64,000 bases of DNA from AP-16 sp046727735 (GTDB lineage Bacteria; Pseudomonadota; Alphaproteobacteria; Rhizobiales; Xanthobacteraceae): the NCBI GenBank assembly GCA_046727735.1, contig JBKPDF010000040.1:1-64000 (forward strand), given 5' to 3'. Position numbers and translations under genes: made by a program. Below the pieces are notes generated by a model, which worked only from the letters and a program-made list of their open reading frames with translations, made no database searches and had not been told where the DNA came from. Positions 24,814 to 35,725 of this stretch are shown here, piece by piece. How positions within the stretch are numbered: position 1 is the stretch's first letter; every line of letters begins with the position of its first letter.

Positions 24814-26064
24814 TCAGCGTTGCGCCGGCTCGGGCGCAATCGAGATCAGCACGAAGCTCGCGAACATCGCGGCCGCACTGAGGGCTACCGGGAACGTATA
24901 GCTTCGAAAGAAATCGAAGGCGTATCCCGCGAGCGGCGGGCCCGCGAGCGTACCGAGCGCGACCGCCGTGTAGGATAATCCGATCAGGCCGCTCGCATTG
25001 CGCTCGCCGAAATAATCCACGATCAGCGCCGGCGCGAGCGCGACGAAACCACCATAGCAGGTGCCGAATACGAGCGCGAACAGCGCGATCTGCCAGGCGG
25101 CCCCGCAATTGACCCACCACCCCAGCATCAGCGCCATTCCCAAATACATGCCGGCGAACGCGCGCCGCCGGCCGAGGCGGTCGGCGAGACCGCCGAGCAA
25201 GAAGCGGCCGAACGTGCTGCCCAATCCGACAAGCGTGAACAGGGAGACCGCCACCGCATGCGAAACGCCCCGATCTTCGGCGAATGGCGCAAGATGCACG
25301 AACGGCATGAAAAGACCCAACGAAGCACACAGCGCTGCGGCGTAGAGCAGCCGAAAAGGCCGCGAGCGGATCGCGGTGCGCAGCGCCAAACCCTCTGCCG
25401 GCTGTGCGATTGTGCCGGCGGAAGCGACCCCGCCGTCGGGCAGGAACCCGTGCCGCTGTGGGGACGGGTCGAGGAAGAGCGCCGCAGTCCCGGCAACCAG
25501 CACGGCGAACGCGCCGAGCAGCATGTAGGCGCCGCGCCAGCCATAGGCGTCGATCAGCCATTCGGCGACCTTCGGCATGCACAACGTGCCGGCACCGATG
25601 CCCGCGACGGCCATTCCTGAGGCAAGGCCCCGCCGGCGCACGAACCAGCGCTGCACGGCACCGACGGCCGGCACGTATGAGATGCCGACGCCGATGCCAA
25701 TGCCGAGCCCGAATCCGGCATAGACTTGCCAGAGCGTCGGCGCTTGCGCGGCAACGAGCAGTCCGAGCCCGGTGATGAGCGATCCGGCGAGCGCCATGAC
25801 ACGCGCCCCGATCCGGTCCGCAAGCGGACCGCTCACCGCGCCGACGAGGAAGAACAGGCTGATCGCGATCGACAATACCCAGGACAGCGCGCCGCGCGAA
25901 GCGCCGAAGCTCTCCTGCAGTGGGGAAAAGAAGGCGGAGAACGAATAGGCGCAGCCGAAGGTCGCGAACATCACGAGGAACGCCGCGATCACCACTTTCC
26001 AGCCGCGACGCGCAGAGCGCCGCGCAAGATTTCTGCCGACTTGCTCTGCGCGCACCGATCTCAT
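24814..26064 (-). CDS. MFS transporter, monocarboxylate/oxalate-antiporter-like
   Basis: 416 residues with twelve predicted transmembrane helices and a central loop after helix six. The MFS loop motif appears as G-P-L-A-D-R-I-G-A-R between helices two and three, and again as G-G-L-A-D-R-L-G-R-R-R in the second half. The G-x-G-I-G-x-G-I-S-Y-V-P-A-V stretch resembles the bacterial monocarboxylate/oxalate-formate group. Substrate unknown. No regulator or enzyme beside it suggests one. Confidence 0.85.
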   Translation of the reverse strand: MRSVRAEQVGRNLARRSARRGWKVVIAAFLVMFATFGCAYSFSAFFSPLQESFGASRGALSWVLSIAISLFFLVGAVSGPLADRIGARVMALAGSLITGLGLLVAAQAPTLWQVYAGFGLGIGIGVGISYVPAVGAVQRWFVRRRGLASGMAVAGIGAGTLCMPKVAEWLIDAYGWRGAYMLLGAFAVLVAGTAALFLDPSPQRHGFLPDGGVASAGTIAQPAEGLALRTAIRSRPFRLLYAAALCASLGLFMPFVHLAPFAEDRGVSHAVAVSLFTLVGLGSTFGRFLLGGLADRLGRRRAFAGMYLGMALMLGWWVNCGAAWQIALFALVFGTCYGGFVALAPALIVDYFGERNASGLIGLSYTAVALGTLAGPPLAGYAFDFFRSYTFPVALSAAAMFASFVLISIAPEPAQR

Positions 26065-26079
26065 TCCGCCCGCGCGCCC

Positions 26080-27288
26080 TCAAGCGGCAAGATCGGCCAC
26101 GACCGCATCGAGCACCGGGAAACCCGCGGGCGTCACCCGCAACCGCCCCGATCCGTCGATCTCGATCAGGTCATGCCGGCACAATTCGGCAATGCGGTTG
26201 GGGTCGAGGGGCCGGCCCGTCAACGCTACGAACCGGGCCGGATCGATGCCTTCGGCGAGACGCAGGCCCATCAGCAGCAGCTCGTCTGCCTGCTCATCGC
26301 GGCCGAGCCGTTCGTCGACGACGAGGCCGTGGCCGCGGCTTTCGACCCGCATCAGCCAGCGTTCCGGATTCTGTTCCGTCGCAGTCGCGACGCGCCCGCC
26401 ATCGACCTCGAGCCGGCCGTGCGCGCCCGGCCCGACCCCGACATATTCGCCGCAGCGCCAATAGGTCAGGTTGTGACGGCATTCGGCGCCGGGCCGCGCG
26501 TGATTGGAAACTTCATAAGCTGGTACGCCGCGCGCCACGGTGACCTCTTGCGTCAAGTCATAAAGCGCGCGTGCCGTATCGCTGTCAGGCATGCGCAGCT
26601 TGCCCGCCTCGTGCAAGGCCGCGAACGGCGTGTCGGCTTCGATCGTCAGCTGATAGACCGAAAGGTGCTCGGAATCCTCGTCGAGCGCGCGAGCGAGCTC
26701 GGCGCGCCAAGCGTCGGCGCTCTGGCCGGGTCGCGCGTAGATCAGGTCGAACGAAAACCGCGGGAAGGTCGAACGGGCGACCGCGACGGCTTCGAGCGCT
26801 TCGCGTACCGAGTGCAGTCGTCCGAGTTGCGCGAGCGCGCCGTCATCGAGCGATTGCACGCCGAGCGAGACGCGGTTCACTCCCGCGGTCCGCAACGCGC
26901 GGAATTTCGTCGCTTCGACGCTGGTCGGATTGGCTTCGAGCGTCACCTCGACATCACGCGCGATCGTCCAGTGGCGCGCGATGGTGTCGAGGATGGCGCC
27001 CGCCGTGTCCGGCGCCATCAGCGAAGGAGTGCCGCCGCCGAAAAAGATGCTCGACACCGTGCGGCCGGGCACGCGCGCGGCCGCATGGGCGATTTCCGCC
27101 GCGAACGCCCGAACGAAACGCGTCTCATCGATCGCGCCGTGACGGACATGGGAATTGAAATCGCAATACGGACATTTCGACAGACAGAACGGCCAATGCA
27201 CATAGACGCCGAAACCGGGGGACCCGAGGTCGGCGTCGGTGGGGGCTGTCGTGATCGCGTCAGCGTGGGACAAGGCACGCCTGTGCAA
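26080..27288 (-). CDS. hemW: HemW, radical-SAM heme chaperone
   Basis: 402 residues from TTG 27288; TTG 27273 is another possibility, as no ATG or GTG occurs early in the frame. The radical-SAM cysteines are in F-C-L-S-K-C-P-Y-C-D-F, without the extra fourth cysteine used by coproporphyrinogen dehydrogenase HemN, so it belongs to the HemW group that binds heme. G-G-G-T-P-S and the C-terminal HemN domain are present. It overlaps the rdgB 3' end by 29 bases, the same coupled order seen in many Proteobacteria. Confidence 0.9.
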   Translation of the reverse strand: MHRRALSHADAITTAPTDADLGSPGFGVYVHWPFCLSKCPYCDFNSHVRHGAIDETRFVRAFAAEIAHAAARVPGRTVSSIFFGGGTPSLMAPDTAGAILDTIARHWTIARDVEVTLEANPTSVEATKFRALRTAGVNRVSLGVQSLDDGALAQLGRLHSVREALEAVAVARSTFPRFSFDLIYARPGQSADAWRAELARALDEDSEHLSVYQLTIEADTPFAALHEAGKLRMPDSDTARALYDLTQEVTVARGVPAYEVSNHARPGAECRHNLTYWRCGEYVGVGPGAHGRLEVDGGRVATATEQNPERWLMRVESRGHGLVVDERLGRDEQADELLLMGLRLAEGIDPARFVALTGRPLDPNRIAELCRHDLIEIDGSGRLRVTPAGFPVLDAVVADLAA

Positions 27289-27931
27289 GCTTCAAGAATG
27301 CGCGGGCGCGGTGCGAGAGCGCGCGGCCCTTCGGCGGCGGCCCATGTTTCTCCTCGCCGGTCATCTCGCCGAATGTGCGCGCGAAGCCGTCGGGTTGGAA
27401 CATCGGGTCGTAGCCGAACCCGTATTTTCCACGCGACGGCCACACCAGGACGCCATCGACCCGGCCCTCGAATTCCTCGATATGTCCGTCGGGCCAGGCC
27501 AGGCACAGCGCCGAGACGAAATGCGCGCGCCGATCCGTGTCGCGCACCGCGGCCTTTTCCCGCAACAAGTCCTCGATTCGTTGCATCGCGGCGCCAAAAT
27601 CCCGGTTGGGTCCCGCCCAGCGCGCCGATTGCACGCCCGGCGCACCGCCGAGTGCATCGACGGCGAGGCCGGAATCATCGGCAAATGCCGGCGCGCACGC
27701 TTCACGCGCGGCGGCGGTCGCCTTGATGCGGGCATTCTCGAGAAATGTGCCGGCGTCCTCGGCCGGCTCCCTCAGGCCCAGCTCGGCGGCAGGGACGGCG
27801 TCGACCCGGTAGGGTGCCAGCAGCTCGCGCATTTCGCGGAGCTTGCCCGGATTGTGGGTCGCGATCACCACTCGGCCGGACAGCGGCCGATGCGGCTTGT
27901 CCACGGAATCCGCCGCGAGCTCGCGTGCCAT
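27260..27931 (-). CDS. rdgB: dITP/XTP pyrophosphatase (RdgB/HAM1)
   Basis: 223 residues from M-A-R-E-L-A at 27931, six bases after the rph stop. Family motifs: A-T-H-N-P-G-K-L-R-E near residue 24, F-A-D-D-S-G-L-A-V-D, and G-Y-D-P-M-F near the end. It removes non-canonical purine triphosphates (dITP, XTP) to keep them out of DNA and RNA. It forms an operon with rph upstream and hemW downstream. Confidence 0.95.
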   Translation of the reverse strand: MARELAADSVDKPHRPLSGRVVIATHNPGKLREMRELLAPYRVDAVPAAELGLREPAEDAGTFLENARIKATAAAREACAPAFADDSGLAVDALGGAPGVQSARWAGPNRDFGAAMQRIEDLLREKAAVRDTDRRAHFVSALCLAWPDGHIEEFEGRVDGVLVWPSRGKYGFGYDPMFQPDGFARTFGEMTGEEKHGPPPKGRALSHRARAFLKLAQACLVPR

Positions 27932-27936
27932 TGCGC

Positions 27937-28704
27937 TCACATCACCGCGATTTTCTGCAGCTCGATCAGCCGGGCAATTCCGGCGCGCGCCAACGTCAGC
28001 AGCGCGGCGAGCGCTTGGTCGCTGAACGGCGTCTTTTCCGCGGTAGCCTGCACCTCGACCAACGTGCCGGCGCCGGTCATGACGAAATTCGCATCGGTTT
28101 CGGCCTCGGAATCCTCGGCATAATCGAGATCGAGCACCGCGGTCGACTCGCAAATGCCGCAGGAGACCGCGGCGACGTGGTCGCGCATCGGTTCACGGCG
28201 CAGCATGTCGCGCGCGCGCATCCAGGCGAGACAATCATGCAGGGCGATCCAGCCGCCGGTGATGGCCGCCGTCCGCGTCCCGCCGTCGGCCTGGATCACG
28301 TCGCAATCGACCGTGATCTGCCGTTCGCATAGGGCTTCGAGATCCACCACGGCGCGCAGCGAGCGGCCGATCAGCCGCTGGATCTCCAGCGTGCGGCCGC
28401 CCTGACGTCCGCTCGACGCCTCGCGCCGGGTGCGCTCGAGCGTTGCGCGCGGCAGCATACCGTACTCGGCCGTGATCCATCCCCGAGCCTGGCCTTTGAG
28501 CCAGGGCGGCAGCTTGTCCTCGAGCGTCGCGGTCACGAGCACATGCGTATCCCCGAACTTGACGAAACAGGAGCCCTCGGCGTGTTTCACCACGCCGCGC
28601 TCGAGCGTCACGGCACGAAGCTCGTCGTGCCGGCGGCGGCTCGGTCTGGAGAATCCAGCCCGATGGGCCGAGAGGGAGTGCGTGGCTTCGCTCTTCAACG
28701 TCAT
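27937..28704 (-). CDS. rph: ribonuclease PH
   Basis: 255 residues from ATG 28704. RNase PH usually begins R-P-S-x-R-x-x-D-E-L-R; here that motif is at about residue 20 and no start codon exists nearer, so the protein carries a short N-terminal extension. The phosphorolytic core shows G-D-T-H-V-L-V-T-A-T, E-Y-G-M-L-P-R-A-T and Q-A-D-G-G-T-R-T-A-A. It trims tRNA 3' ends using phosphate. It is divergent from hrcA, with about 100 bases between the starts. Confidence 0.94.
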   Translation of the reverse strand: MTLKSEATHSLSAHRAGFSRPSRRRHDELRAVTLERGVVKHAEGSCFVKFGDTHVLVTATLEDKLPPWLKGQARGWITAEYGMLPRATLERTRREASSGRQGGRTLEIQRLIGRSLRAVVDLEALCERQITVDCDVIQADGGTRTAAITGGWIALHDCLAWMRARDMLRREPMRDHVAAVSCGICESTAVLDLDYAEDSEAETDANFVMTGAGTLVEVQATAEKTPFSDQALAALLTLARAGIARLIELQKIAVM

Positions 28705-28807
28705 GCAGGCTGCAAGCTCGATCGAATCGCGCCAACCGATACAGGAACGGCCCCGCGAACGCCACCCGACCGCTCCACCGAAGGGTGACTTGAATTCGGC
28801 AGGCCGG

Positions 28808-29929
28808 ATGGACAATTCTGTCGCCGCCATGCGCGAGATCCGCCCGGTCTTTCACGATGTGCCGATCGGCTCGGCCCAGGTCAGCCTGGGTCAGCTCAAC
28901 GAGCGCTCGCGCGAGATCTTTCGCCGCATCGTCGAAAGCTATCTGGCGACCGGCGAACCGGTCGGCTCGCGCAATCTGTCGCGCCTCATTCCTATGACGC
29001 TGTCACCGGCTTCGGTGCGCAACGTCATGTCGGACCTCGAACAGCTCGGTTTGATCTATGCCCCGCATACCTCGGCAGGACGTCTGCCGACCGAGCTCGG
29101 ACTTCGTTTCTTCGTCGACGCGCTGATGCAAATCGGCGACCTGACCGAGGAGGACCGCCGCTCGATCGAGGCTCAGGTGGCCGCGAGCGGTCAGGGAAAA
29201 TCGCTCGAAGGCGTGCTGACCGAGGCTTCCGCTTTACTGTCCGGGCTCACCCACGCGGCCGGCGTGGTGCTCACGGCCAAGGCCAACATTCGCGTCAAGC
29301 ACATCGAGTTCGTGCCGCTCGAGCCGGGGCGTGCCCTGGTGGTTCTGGTCGCCGAGGACGGGCAGGTCGAGAACCGGGTCGTGAGCCTGCCGCCCGGCCT
29401 GCCGACGTCGGCGCTGACCGAAGCGGGCAATTTCCTCAACGCCCGCATTCGCGGCCGCACCTTGGTGGAGGCCAAAGGCGAATTCGAGCGGGCGCTCGAG
29501 GCCGGCAAGGCCGAGCTCGATCAATTGACGCAAAAGATCGTCGAGGCCGGGCTCGCCAGCTGGTCCGGCGGCGAGAGCGAAGACCGCAAGCTGATCGTGC
29601 GCGGCCATGCCAATCTGTTGGAGGATCTCAAGGCGCTCGCCGATCTCGAGCGCGTCCGGCTGCTGTTCGACGACCTGGAAACCAAACGCGACGTCATCGA
29701 TCTCCTGGGCAGGGCGGAGCAGGCGGACGGCGTGCGAATCTTCATCGGCTCGGAGAACAAGCTGTTCTCGCTCTCCGGCTCTTCCACCATCATCGCGCCG
29801 TATCGCGACGGTGCGGGCCGCATTGTCGGCGTGATCGGCGTGATCGGCCCGACCCGGCTCAACTACGCCCGGATCATCCCGATGGTCGACTACACGGCGA
29901 AAGTGGTCGGCAAGGTGCTGTCGGGCTGA
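28808..29929 (+). CDS. hrcA: heat-inducible transcription repressor HrcA
   Basis: 373 residues from ATG 28808, or 366 from ATG 28829. The N-terminal winged helix reads Q-L-N-E-R-S-R-E-I-F ... G-E-P-V-G-S-R ... S-P-A-S-V-R-N-V-M-S-D-L-E, followed by the H-T-S-A-G-R-L-P-T motif and a GAF-like dimerisation domain. HrcA binds CIRCE elements upstream of groESL or dnaK operons and is folded by GroEL. No CIRCE sequence was found in this window, so its targets are probably elsewhere (groESL). Confidence 0.94.
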   Translation: MDNSVAAMREIRPVFHDVPIGSAQVSLGQLNERSREIFRRIVESYLATGEPVGSRNLSRLIPMTLSPASVRNVMSDLEQLGLIYAPHTSAGRLPTELGLRFFVDALMQIGDLTEEDRRSIEAQVAASGQGKSLEGVLTEASALLSGLTHAAGVVLTAKANIRVKHIEFVPLEPGRALVVLVAEDGQVENRVVSLPPGLPTSALTEAGNFLNARIRGRTLVEAKGEFERALEAGKAELDQLTQKIVEAGLASWSGGESEDRKLIVRGHANLLEDLKALADLERVRLLFDDLETKRDVIDLLGRAEQADGVRIFIGSENKLFSLSGSSTIIAPYRDGAGRIVGVIGVIGPTRLNYARIIPMVDYTAKVVGKVLSG

Positions 29930-29981
29930 ATGCCTCCGCGCCGGCCGGTCTGCCCGAGGGTCGGCAAACCGCGCTCGACGG

Positions 29982-30008
29982 CTTGATTTTTGCGGTTTCC
30001 GCCATGAT
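29982..30008 (+). promoter_or_regulatory. possible sigma-32 (RpoH) promoter of grpE
   Basis: CTTGAT at 29982-29987 and CCATGAT at 30002-30008 are separated by 14 bases and lie about 40 bases upstream of the grpE start codon. This resembles the heat-shock sigma consensus (CTTGAA, then CCCATNT). Confidence 0.45.
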
Positions 30009-30049
30009 ATCCCGGGCACATCCAGGCATCGATACGGGATCCATAGGCG

Positions 30050-30709
30050 ATGACGGACACCCCCGCCCGCGCCCCTGAAGAAACGACCGAGAATCAGGAG
30101 GGCGCCGCCGCTCCGGGTGCCGGCGACCCGGGACTCGCCGGAGCTGCCGAGCTCGACGAGATCAAGGATCGCGCGGCGCTTGTCCAGGAAGCGACCGAGC
30201 TCAAGGACCGGCTGCTGCGCACGCTTGCGGACATGGAGAACCTGCGCCGCCGAACCGAGCGCGAGGTCGCCGACGCGCGCGTCTACGGCATCAGCGCGTT
30301 CGCCCGCGATCTTCTGGCCGTTGCCGATAACATGCGGCGCGCGCTCGATGCATTTGGGGCCGAACCGCACACAGCCCCCGATGTGGGCACGAAAGCCCTG
30401 CTCGAAGGAATCGAGCTCACCGAGCGCGAGCTGCTCAAGGTGCTGGAGAAGCACGGGGTGAAGAAGCTCGACCCCGAAGGCGCCAAGTTCGACCCTCACC
30501 GGCACCAAGCGATGTACGAGGTTCCGGACGAGTCGATTCCGGCCGGTACGGTCATCCAGGTCGTGCAGCCAGGCTACACGATCGGCGAGCGGGTGTTGCG
30601 TCCGGCCCTCGTCGCAGTGACCAAGGGTGGGCCGAAAGCGACGGCTCCGGAGGCTTCCGGCGACCAGGCCGCCGCTGCTTCGGCAAACGACAACACCGCG
30701 CCGGAGTGA
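30050..30709 (+). CDS. grpE: nucleotide exchange factor GrpE
   Basis: 219 residues. An acidic, Ala/Glu-rich N terminus leads into the long coiled coil (L-K-D-R-L-L-R-T-L-A-D-M-E-N-L-R-R-R-T-E) and the C-terminal beta domain with A-M-Y-E-V-P and Q-P-G-Y-T-I-G-E-R-V-L-R-P-A. It releases ADP from DnaK. It lies downstream of hrcA but separated from dnaK by an oppositely oriented alkB gene, so grpE and dnaK are not in one operon here. Confidence 0.95.
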   Translation: MTDTPARAPEETTENQEGAAAPGAGDPGLAGAAELDEIKDRAALVQEATELKDRLLRTLADMENLRRRTEREVADARVYGISAFARDLLAVADNMRRALDAFGAEPHTAPDVGTKALLEGIELTERELLKVLEKHGVKKLDPEGAKFDPHRHQAMYEVPDESIPAGTVIQVVQPGYTIGERVLRPALVAVTKGGPKATAPEASGDQAAAASANDNTAPE

Positions 30710-30754
30710 TTCCGCGCGCACCGGAACACCGTAGTGTCCGGGTTCGCGCTCCAC

Positions 30755-31372
30755 TCAGCGCGGGAGCGTGACGCGCCGCATCGTCAGGTTGATGCGGCCG
30801 CCGTGGGGCAACAGGGTGGAGGTCCCCGCCAAAACCCGCTCGACGCCATGGAACGCGAGCCGTGCTTCCCCGCCGAGCACGAGGGCATCGCCGGACTTGA
30901 GTTCCAGCGAACGGGTCGGATCGGTACGCCGCAGGCCGCCGAGGCGGAACACGCAGGTGTCCCCGAGCGAGACCGACAGTACGGGTGCGGAGAAATCGGC
31001 TTCGTCGCGGTCCTGGTGCAGGCCCATGCGCGTCCCGCTGGCGTAGAAATTGATAAGACAGGCCTCGGGCGGATGCGGATACCCGGAGAGCTCCTGCCAG
31101 ATAGCCAGCAAACTCCGCGGGATCGCCGGCCATGGTCGTCCGGTCTCGGGATGCGTCGGCTGGTATCGATAGCCGGCCGCGTCGGAGACCCAGCCGAGCA
31201 CCCCGCAATTGCTCATGCGGACCGAGAAAGGGCGGCCGGATCGCGGCATGCGCGGCGTGTAGAGGGGAGCGCGTTCGAGCGCCGCCGCGATCTCGGCGGC
31301 GAGCGTCTCCTGTCCGGGGCGATCGACGTATCCAGAGATCAACCGAAGCCCGGGGGAACAGACCGAAAGCAT
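30755..31372 (-). CDS. alkB: AlkB-type Fe(II)/2-oxoglutarate DNA demethylase
   Basis: 205 residues from ATG 31372; the frame is open further upstream but without homology. Dioxygenase ligands are H119 and D121 (L-H-Q-D-R-D-E) and H175 (A-F-H-G-V), with 2-oxoglutarate-binding arginines in R-I-N-L-T-M-R-R (193 and 199). It reverses 1-methyladenine and 3-methylcytosine damage. It is located on the opposite strand between grpE and dnaK; the Ada-like gene at 43.2-44.1 kb is the other alkylation-repair gene in the window. Confidence 0.9.
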   Translation of the reverse strand: MLSVCSPGLRLISGYVDRPGQETLAAEIAAALERAPLYTPRMPRSGRPFSVRMSNCGVLGWVSDAAGYRYQPTHPETGRPWPAIPRSLLAIWQELSGYPHPPEACLINFYASGTRMGLHQDRDEADFSAPVLSVSLGDTCVFRLGGLRRTDPTRSLELKSGDALVLGGEARLAFHGVERVLAGTSTLLPHGGRINLTMRRVTLPR

Positions 31373-31456
31373 GGCCGCAAAATAGCCACGGGCGCGGTGA
31401 ACTCCAGCCCCGACGATCGGCAGGATGCGCGCCGGCCCCTCGCGTAAGCCCCGCGC

Positions 31457-31485
31457 CTTGCGGGCGAAAATGCCGGTTCTTATAT
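31457..31485 (+). promoter_or_regulatory. possible sigma-32 promoter of dnaK
   Basis: CTTGCG at 31457-31462 and CTTATAT at 31479-31485 have a 16-base spacer, about 145 bases upstream of the dnaK ATG and overlapping the 5' side of alkB on the other strand. The match to the heat-shock consensus is partial. Confidence 0.35.
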
Positions 31486-31629
31486 CAGCCGCGGACGGCC
31501 GCACTCGCGGCAAAGCAATTGGTAAAGGGGGTCGGACCGGGGGCATCTGCGGGCGCGACGTGACCCGCGCGAGCTTCCTTCCGAGCGCTTTTTCAGGCTC
31601 GGCCGGCCTGCCGGAAAGAGAGGACTACC

Positions 31630-33561
<1,932 letters not shown>

Positions 33562-33609
33562 CGCGGAACCGGGGGACCGGTGCGATGTCGGACCGAAGCT
33601 GAAATCAAG

Positions 33610-33643
33610 ACGGCCCGGTGCCCGCGCATCGGGCCGTTTGTTT
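33610..33643 (+). terminator. rho-independent terminator after dnaK
   Basis: ACGGCCCG pairs with CGGGCCGT across a 12-base loop, followed by TTGTTTG. Because it lies between dnaK and dnaJ, full-length dnaKJ messages would depend on read-through, and dnaJ probably has its own promoter in the next 200 bases. Confidence 0.7.
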
Positions 33644-33846
33644 GCGTCTTGTTAGATGGAATCGGGAATGCTTCTGCGGCCAAGTATTTTGCGCATGTTG
33701 GTGTGCCCTGGAGGGAGCAGGTCGGCAGCGAGGTTTGGCGAGCGTCGGAGTTGGGCGGATCGCCCATTACCGGCACCCGACTCGCATGTTGCAATGCTGG
33801 CCGACCGTACTCCCCGGGAAGATGAGCGAACCTCCTGGAGCGAGGC

Positions 33847-35016
33847 ATGCCGGTAATGGCCAAACGGGATTATTACGAAATCCTGGGAGTGGGGCGCGGG
33901 GCGAGCGAGGCGGAGCTCAAGGCCGCGTTCCGCAAGCTCGCCATGAAATACCACCCGGACCGCAACCCGGGAGACAAGGATTGCGAACACCGCTTCAAGG
34001 AGATCAACGAGGCCTATGACGTGCTCAAAGACGGCGACAAGCGCGCCGCCTACGATCGCTTCGGGCACGCCGCCTTCGAGCACGGCGGTCCCGGGGGAGC
34101 CGGTTTCGGCGCCGATTTCGGCACCACTTTCGCGGACATCTTCGAGGGCATTTTCGGGATGGCGGGGGCGCGCGGCCGCGCCTCCGGCCGCGAGCGCGGA
34201 GCGGACCTGCGCTACAACATGGAGATCACGCTCGAGGAGGCGTTTTCCGGCAAGACCGCCCAGATCCGGATCCCGACTTCGGTCACGTGCGAAGCCTGTT
34301 CGGGGGCCGGCGCCAAGGCGGGATCCAAACCAAAGACCTGTCCGACCTGCGGCGGCTACGGAAGAATCCGCCACGCTCAGGGCTTCTTCACGCTGGAGCG
34401 GACCTGCCCGGCTTGTCACGGCCGCGGCGAGGTCATCGACAATCCCTGCCCGGCATGCGCGGGATCGGGTCGGGTCACGCGTGAACGCACACTCTCGGTC
34501 AATGTGCCGGCCGGCGTCGAGGACGGCACGCGCATCCGGCTGGCGGGCGAAGGCGAAGCCGGGATGCGCGGCGGTCCGCCGGGCGATCTTTATATTTTCC
34601 TCTCACTTGCGCCGCACGTCTTCTTTCAGCGCGAGGGGGCCGACCTGCACTGCCGGGTTCCGGTCTCGATGGTGACGGCCGCGCTCGGCGGCGGGTTCGA
34701 CGTGCCGACGATCGATGGAGGCCACACGCGCGTGAAGGTGCCGGAGGGCACGCAATCGGGGCGGCGTTTCCGGCTTCACGGCAAAGGCATGCCTGTCCTG
34801 CGCTCGCGCGGAATCGGCGACATGTACGTCCAAGTGATCGTAGAGACGCCGCAAAAGCTGACCAAGCGCCAGAAAGAGCTGCTGGCGGAGTTCGAAAAGC
34901 AGTCGTCGAGCGAGACGCACCCGGAATCGGCGGGATTTTTTGCCAAGGTCAAGGAGTTCCTCGACGGCCTAGCCAAACCCAGCAGTGGACCGTGGGACCG
35001 CCCCGGGGCCGGCTAG
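33847..35016 (+). CDS. dnaJ: molecular chaperone DnaJ (Hsp40)
   Basis: 389 residues from ATG 33847 (GGAGCGAGG upstream); ATG 33856 is the more usual start, three residues later. J domain with H-P-D-R-N (H-P-D motif), Gly/Phe-rich region, four zinc-binding C-x2-C-x-G-x-G repeats (C-E-A-C-S-G-A-G, C-P-T-C-G-G-Y-G, C-P-A-C-H-G-R-G, C-P-A-C-A-G-S-G) and the C-terminal client-binding domain. It delivers substrates to DnaK and stimulates its ATPase. Confidence 0.97.
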   Translation: MPVMAKRDYYEILGVGRGASEAELKAAFRKLAMKYHPDRNPGDKDCEHRFKEINEAYDVLKDGDKRAAYDRFGHAAFEHGGPGGAGFGADFGTTFADIFEGIFGMAGARGRASGRERGADLRYNMEITLEEAFSGKTAQIRIPTSVTCEACSGAGAKAGSKPKTCPTCGGYGRIRHAQGFFTLERTCPACHGRGEVIDNPCPACAGSGRVTRERTLSVNVPAGVEDGTRIRLAGEGEAGMRGGPPGDLYIFLSLAPHVFFQREGADLHCRVPVSMVTAALGGGFDVPTIDGGHTRVKVPEGTQSGRRFRLHGKGMPVLRSRGIGDMYVQVIVETPQKLTKRQKELLAEFEKQSSSETHPESAGFFAKVKEFLDGLAKPSSGPWDRPGAG

Positions 35017-35092
35017 GCTTGACCCCCGGGTAAAGCCCATTTACCCGTGATCGACGCCCGTCAATCGAACGGGTCCCGCCGTCCCGCGTTCG

Positions 35093-35701
35093 ATGGTCAT
35101 GCGCCCTCAGCCGCTCCGGGTCACCGCGCGAAAACCGCTTCGCCTCGACGACGAGGTCCATTTCATCCGCTCCTTGCTCGAACGGCCGCTCGCGACCGGG
35201 GCGGTGACGCCGTCCGGCCGCATCCTGGCCCGCACGATGGCGCGCTACGTCGAGCCCGAGCTGCCGGGGCCCGTGGTCGAGCTCGGCCCCGGCACCGGGC
35301 CGGTGACCGAGGCGCTCGTCGAGCACGGCGTCGATCCGGCGCGCCTCATTCTCCTCGAGTTCAATCCGCGATTTTGTGCGCTGTTGCGCGCGCGGTTCCC
35401 GACCGCGACCGTGCTGCAGGGCGACGCCTACCGGTTGCGCGAAATGCTCGGCGGATTGCTGCGCCAGCCGCTCGCGGCCGTGGTTTCCGGCTTGCCGCTG
35501 TTCAACAAGCCGCTGCGCATGCGGCTCAGATTGTTGCGGGAGTCGCTCGCGCTGCTGCGCCCCTCGGCACCCTTCGTGCAATTCACTTATGCGGTCGTGC
35601 CGCCGATCCCGAAGGCGGCTTCCGGCGTGCACGCGGAGGCTTCCGAGCGGATCTGGATGAACCTGCCGCCGGCTCGCGTCTGGGTCTACCGCAAAGGCTG
35701 A
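35093..35701 (+). CDS. pmtA: phospholipid N-methyltransferase (phosphatidylcholine synthesis)
   Basis: 202 residues. It has a class I S-adenosylmethionine-binding motif V-V-E-L-G-P-G-T-G-P-V-T preceded by an amphipathic N terminus (F-I-R-S-L-L-E-R-P-L-A-T-G-A-V-T-P-S-G). This pattern is that of the soluble rhizobial PmtA, which methylates phosphatidylethanolamine three times to phosphatidylcholine at the inner membrane. Position after dnaJ and 24 bases before pyrF matches related alphaproteobacteria. Distinct from the integral-membrane PEMT type. Confidence 0.85.
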   Translation: MVMRPQPLRVTARKPLRLDDEVHFIRSLLERPLATGAVTPSGRILARTMARYVEPELPGPVVELGPGTGPVTEALVEHGVDPARLILLEFNPRFCALLRARFPTATVLQGDAYRLREMLGGLLRQPLAAVVSGLPLFNKPLRMRLRLLRESLALLRPSAPFVQFTYAVVPPIPKAASGVHAEASERIWMNLPPARVWVYRKG

Positions 35702-35725
35702 CCCGCGGTTCCTGACGAGGCAAAC

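Noticed and set aside
28705..28807. CIRCE operator expected near hrcA or dnaK
   Set aside because: No TTAGCACTC-N9-GAGTGCTAA-like inverted repeat was found upstream of hrcA, grpE, dnaK or dnaJ.
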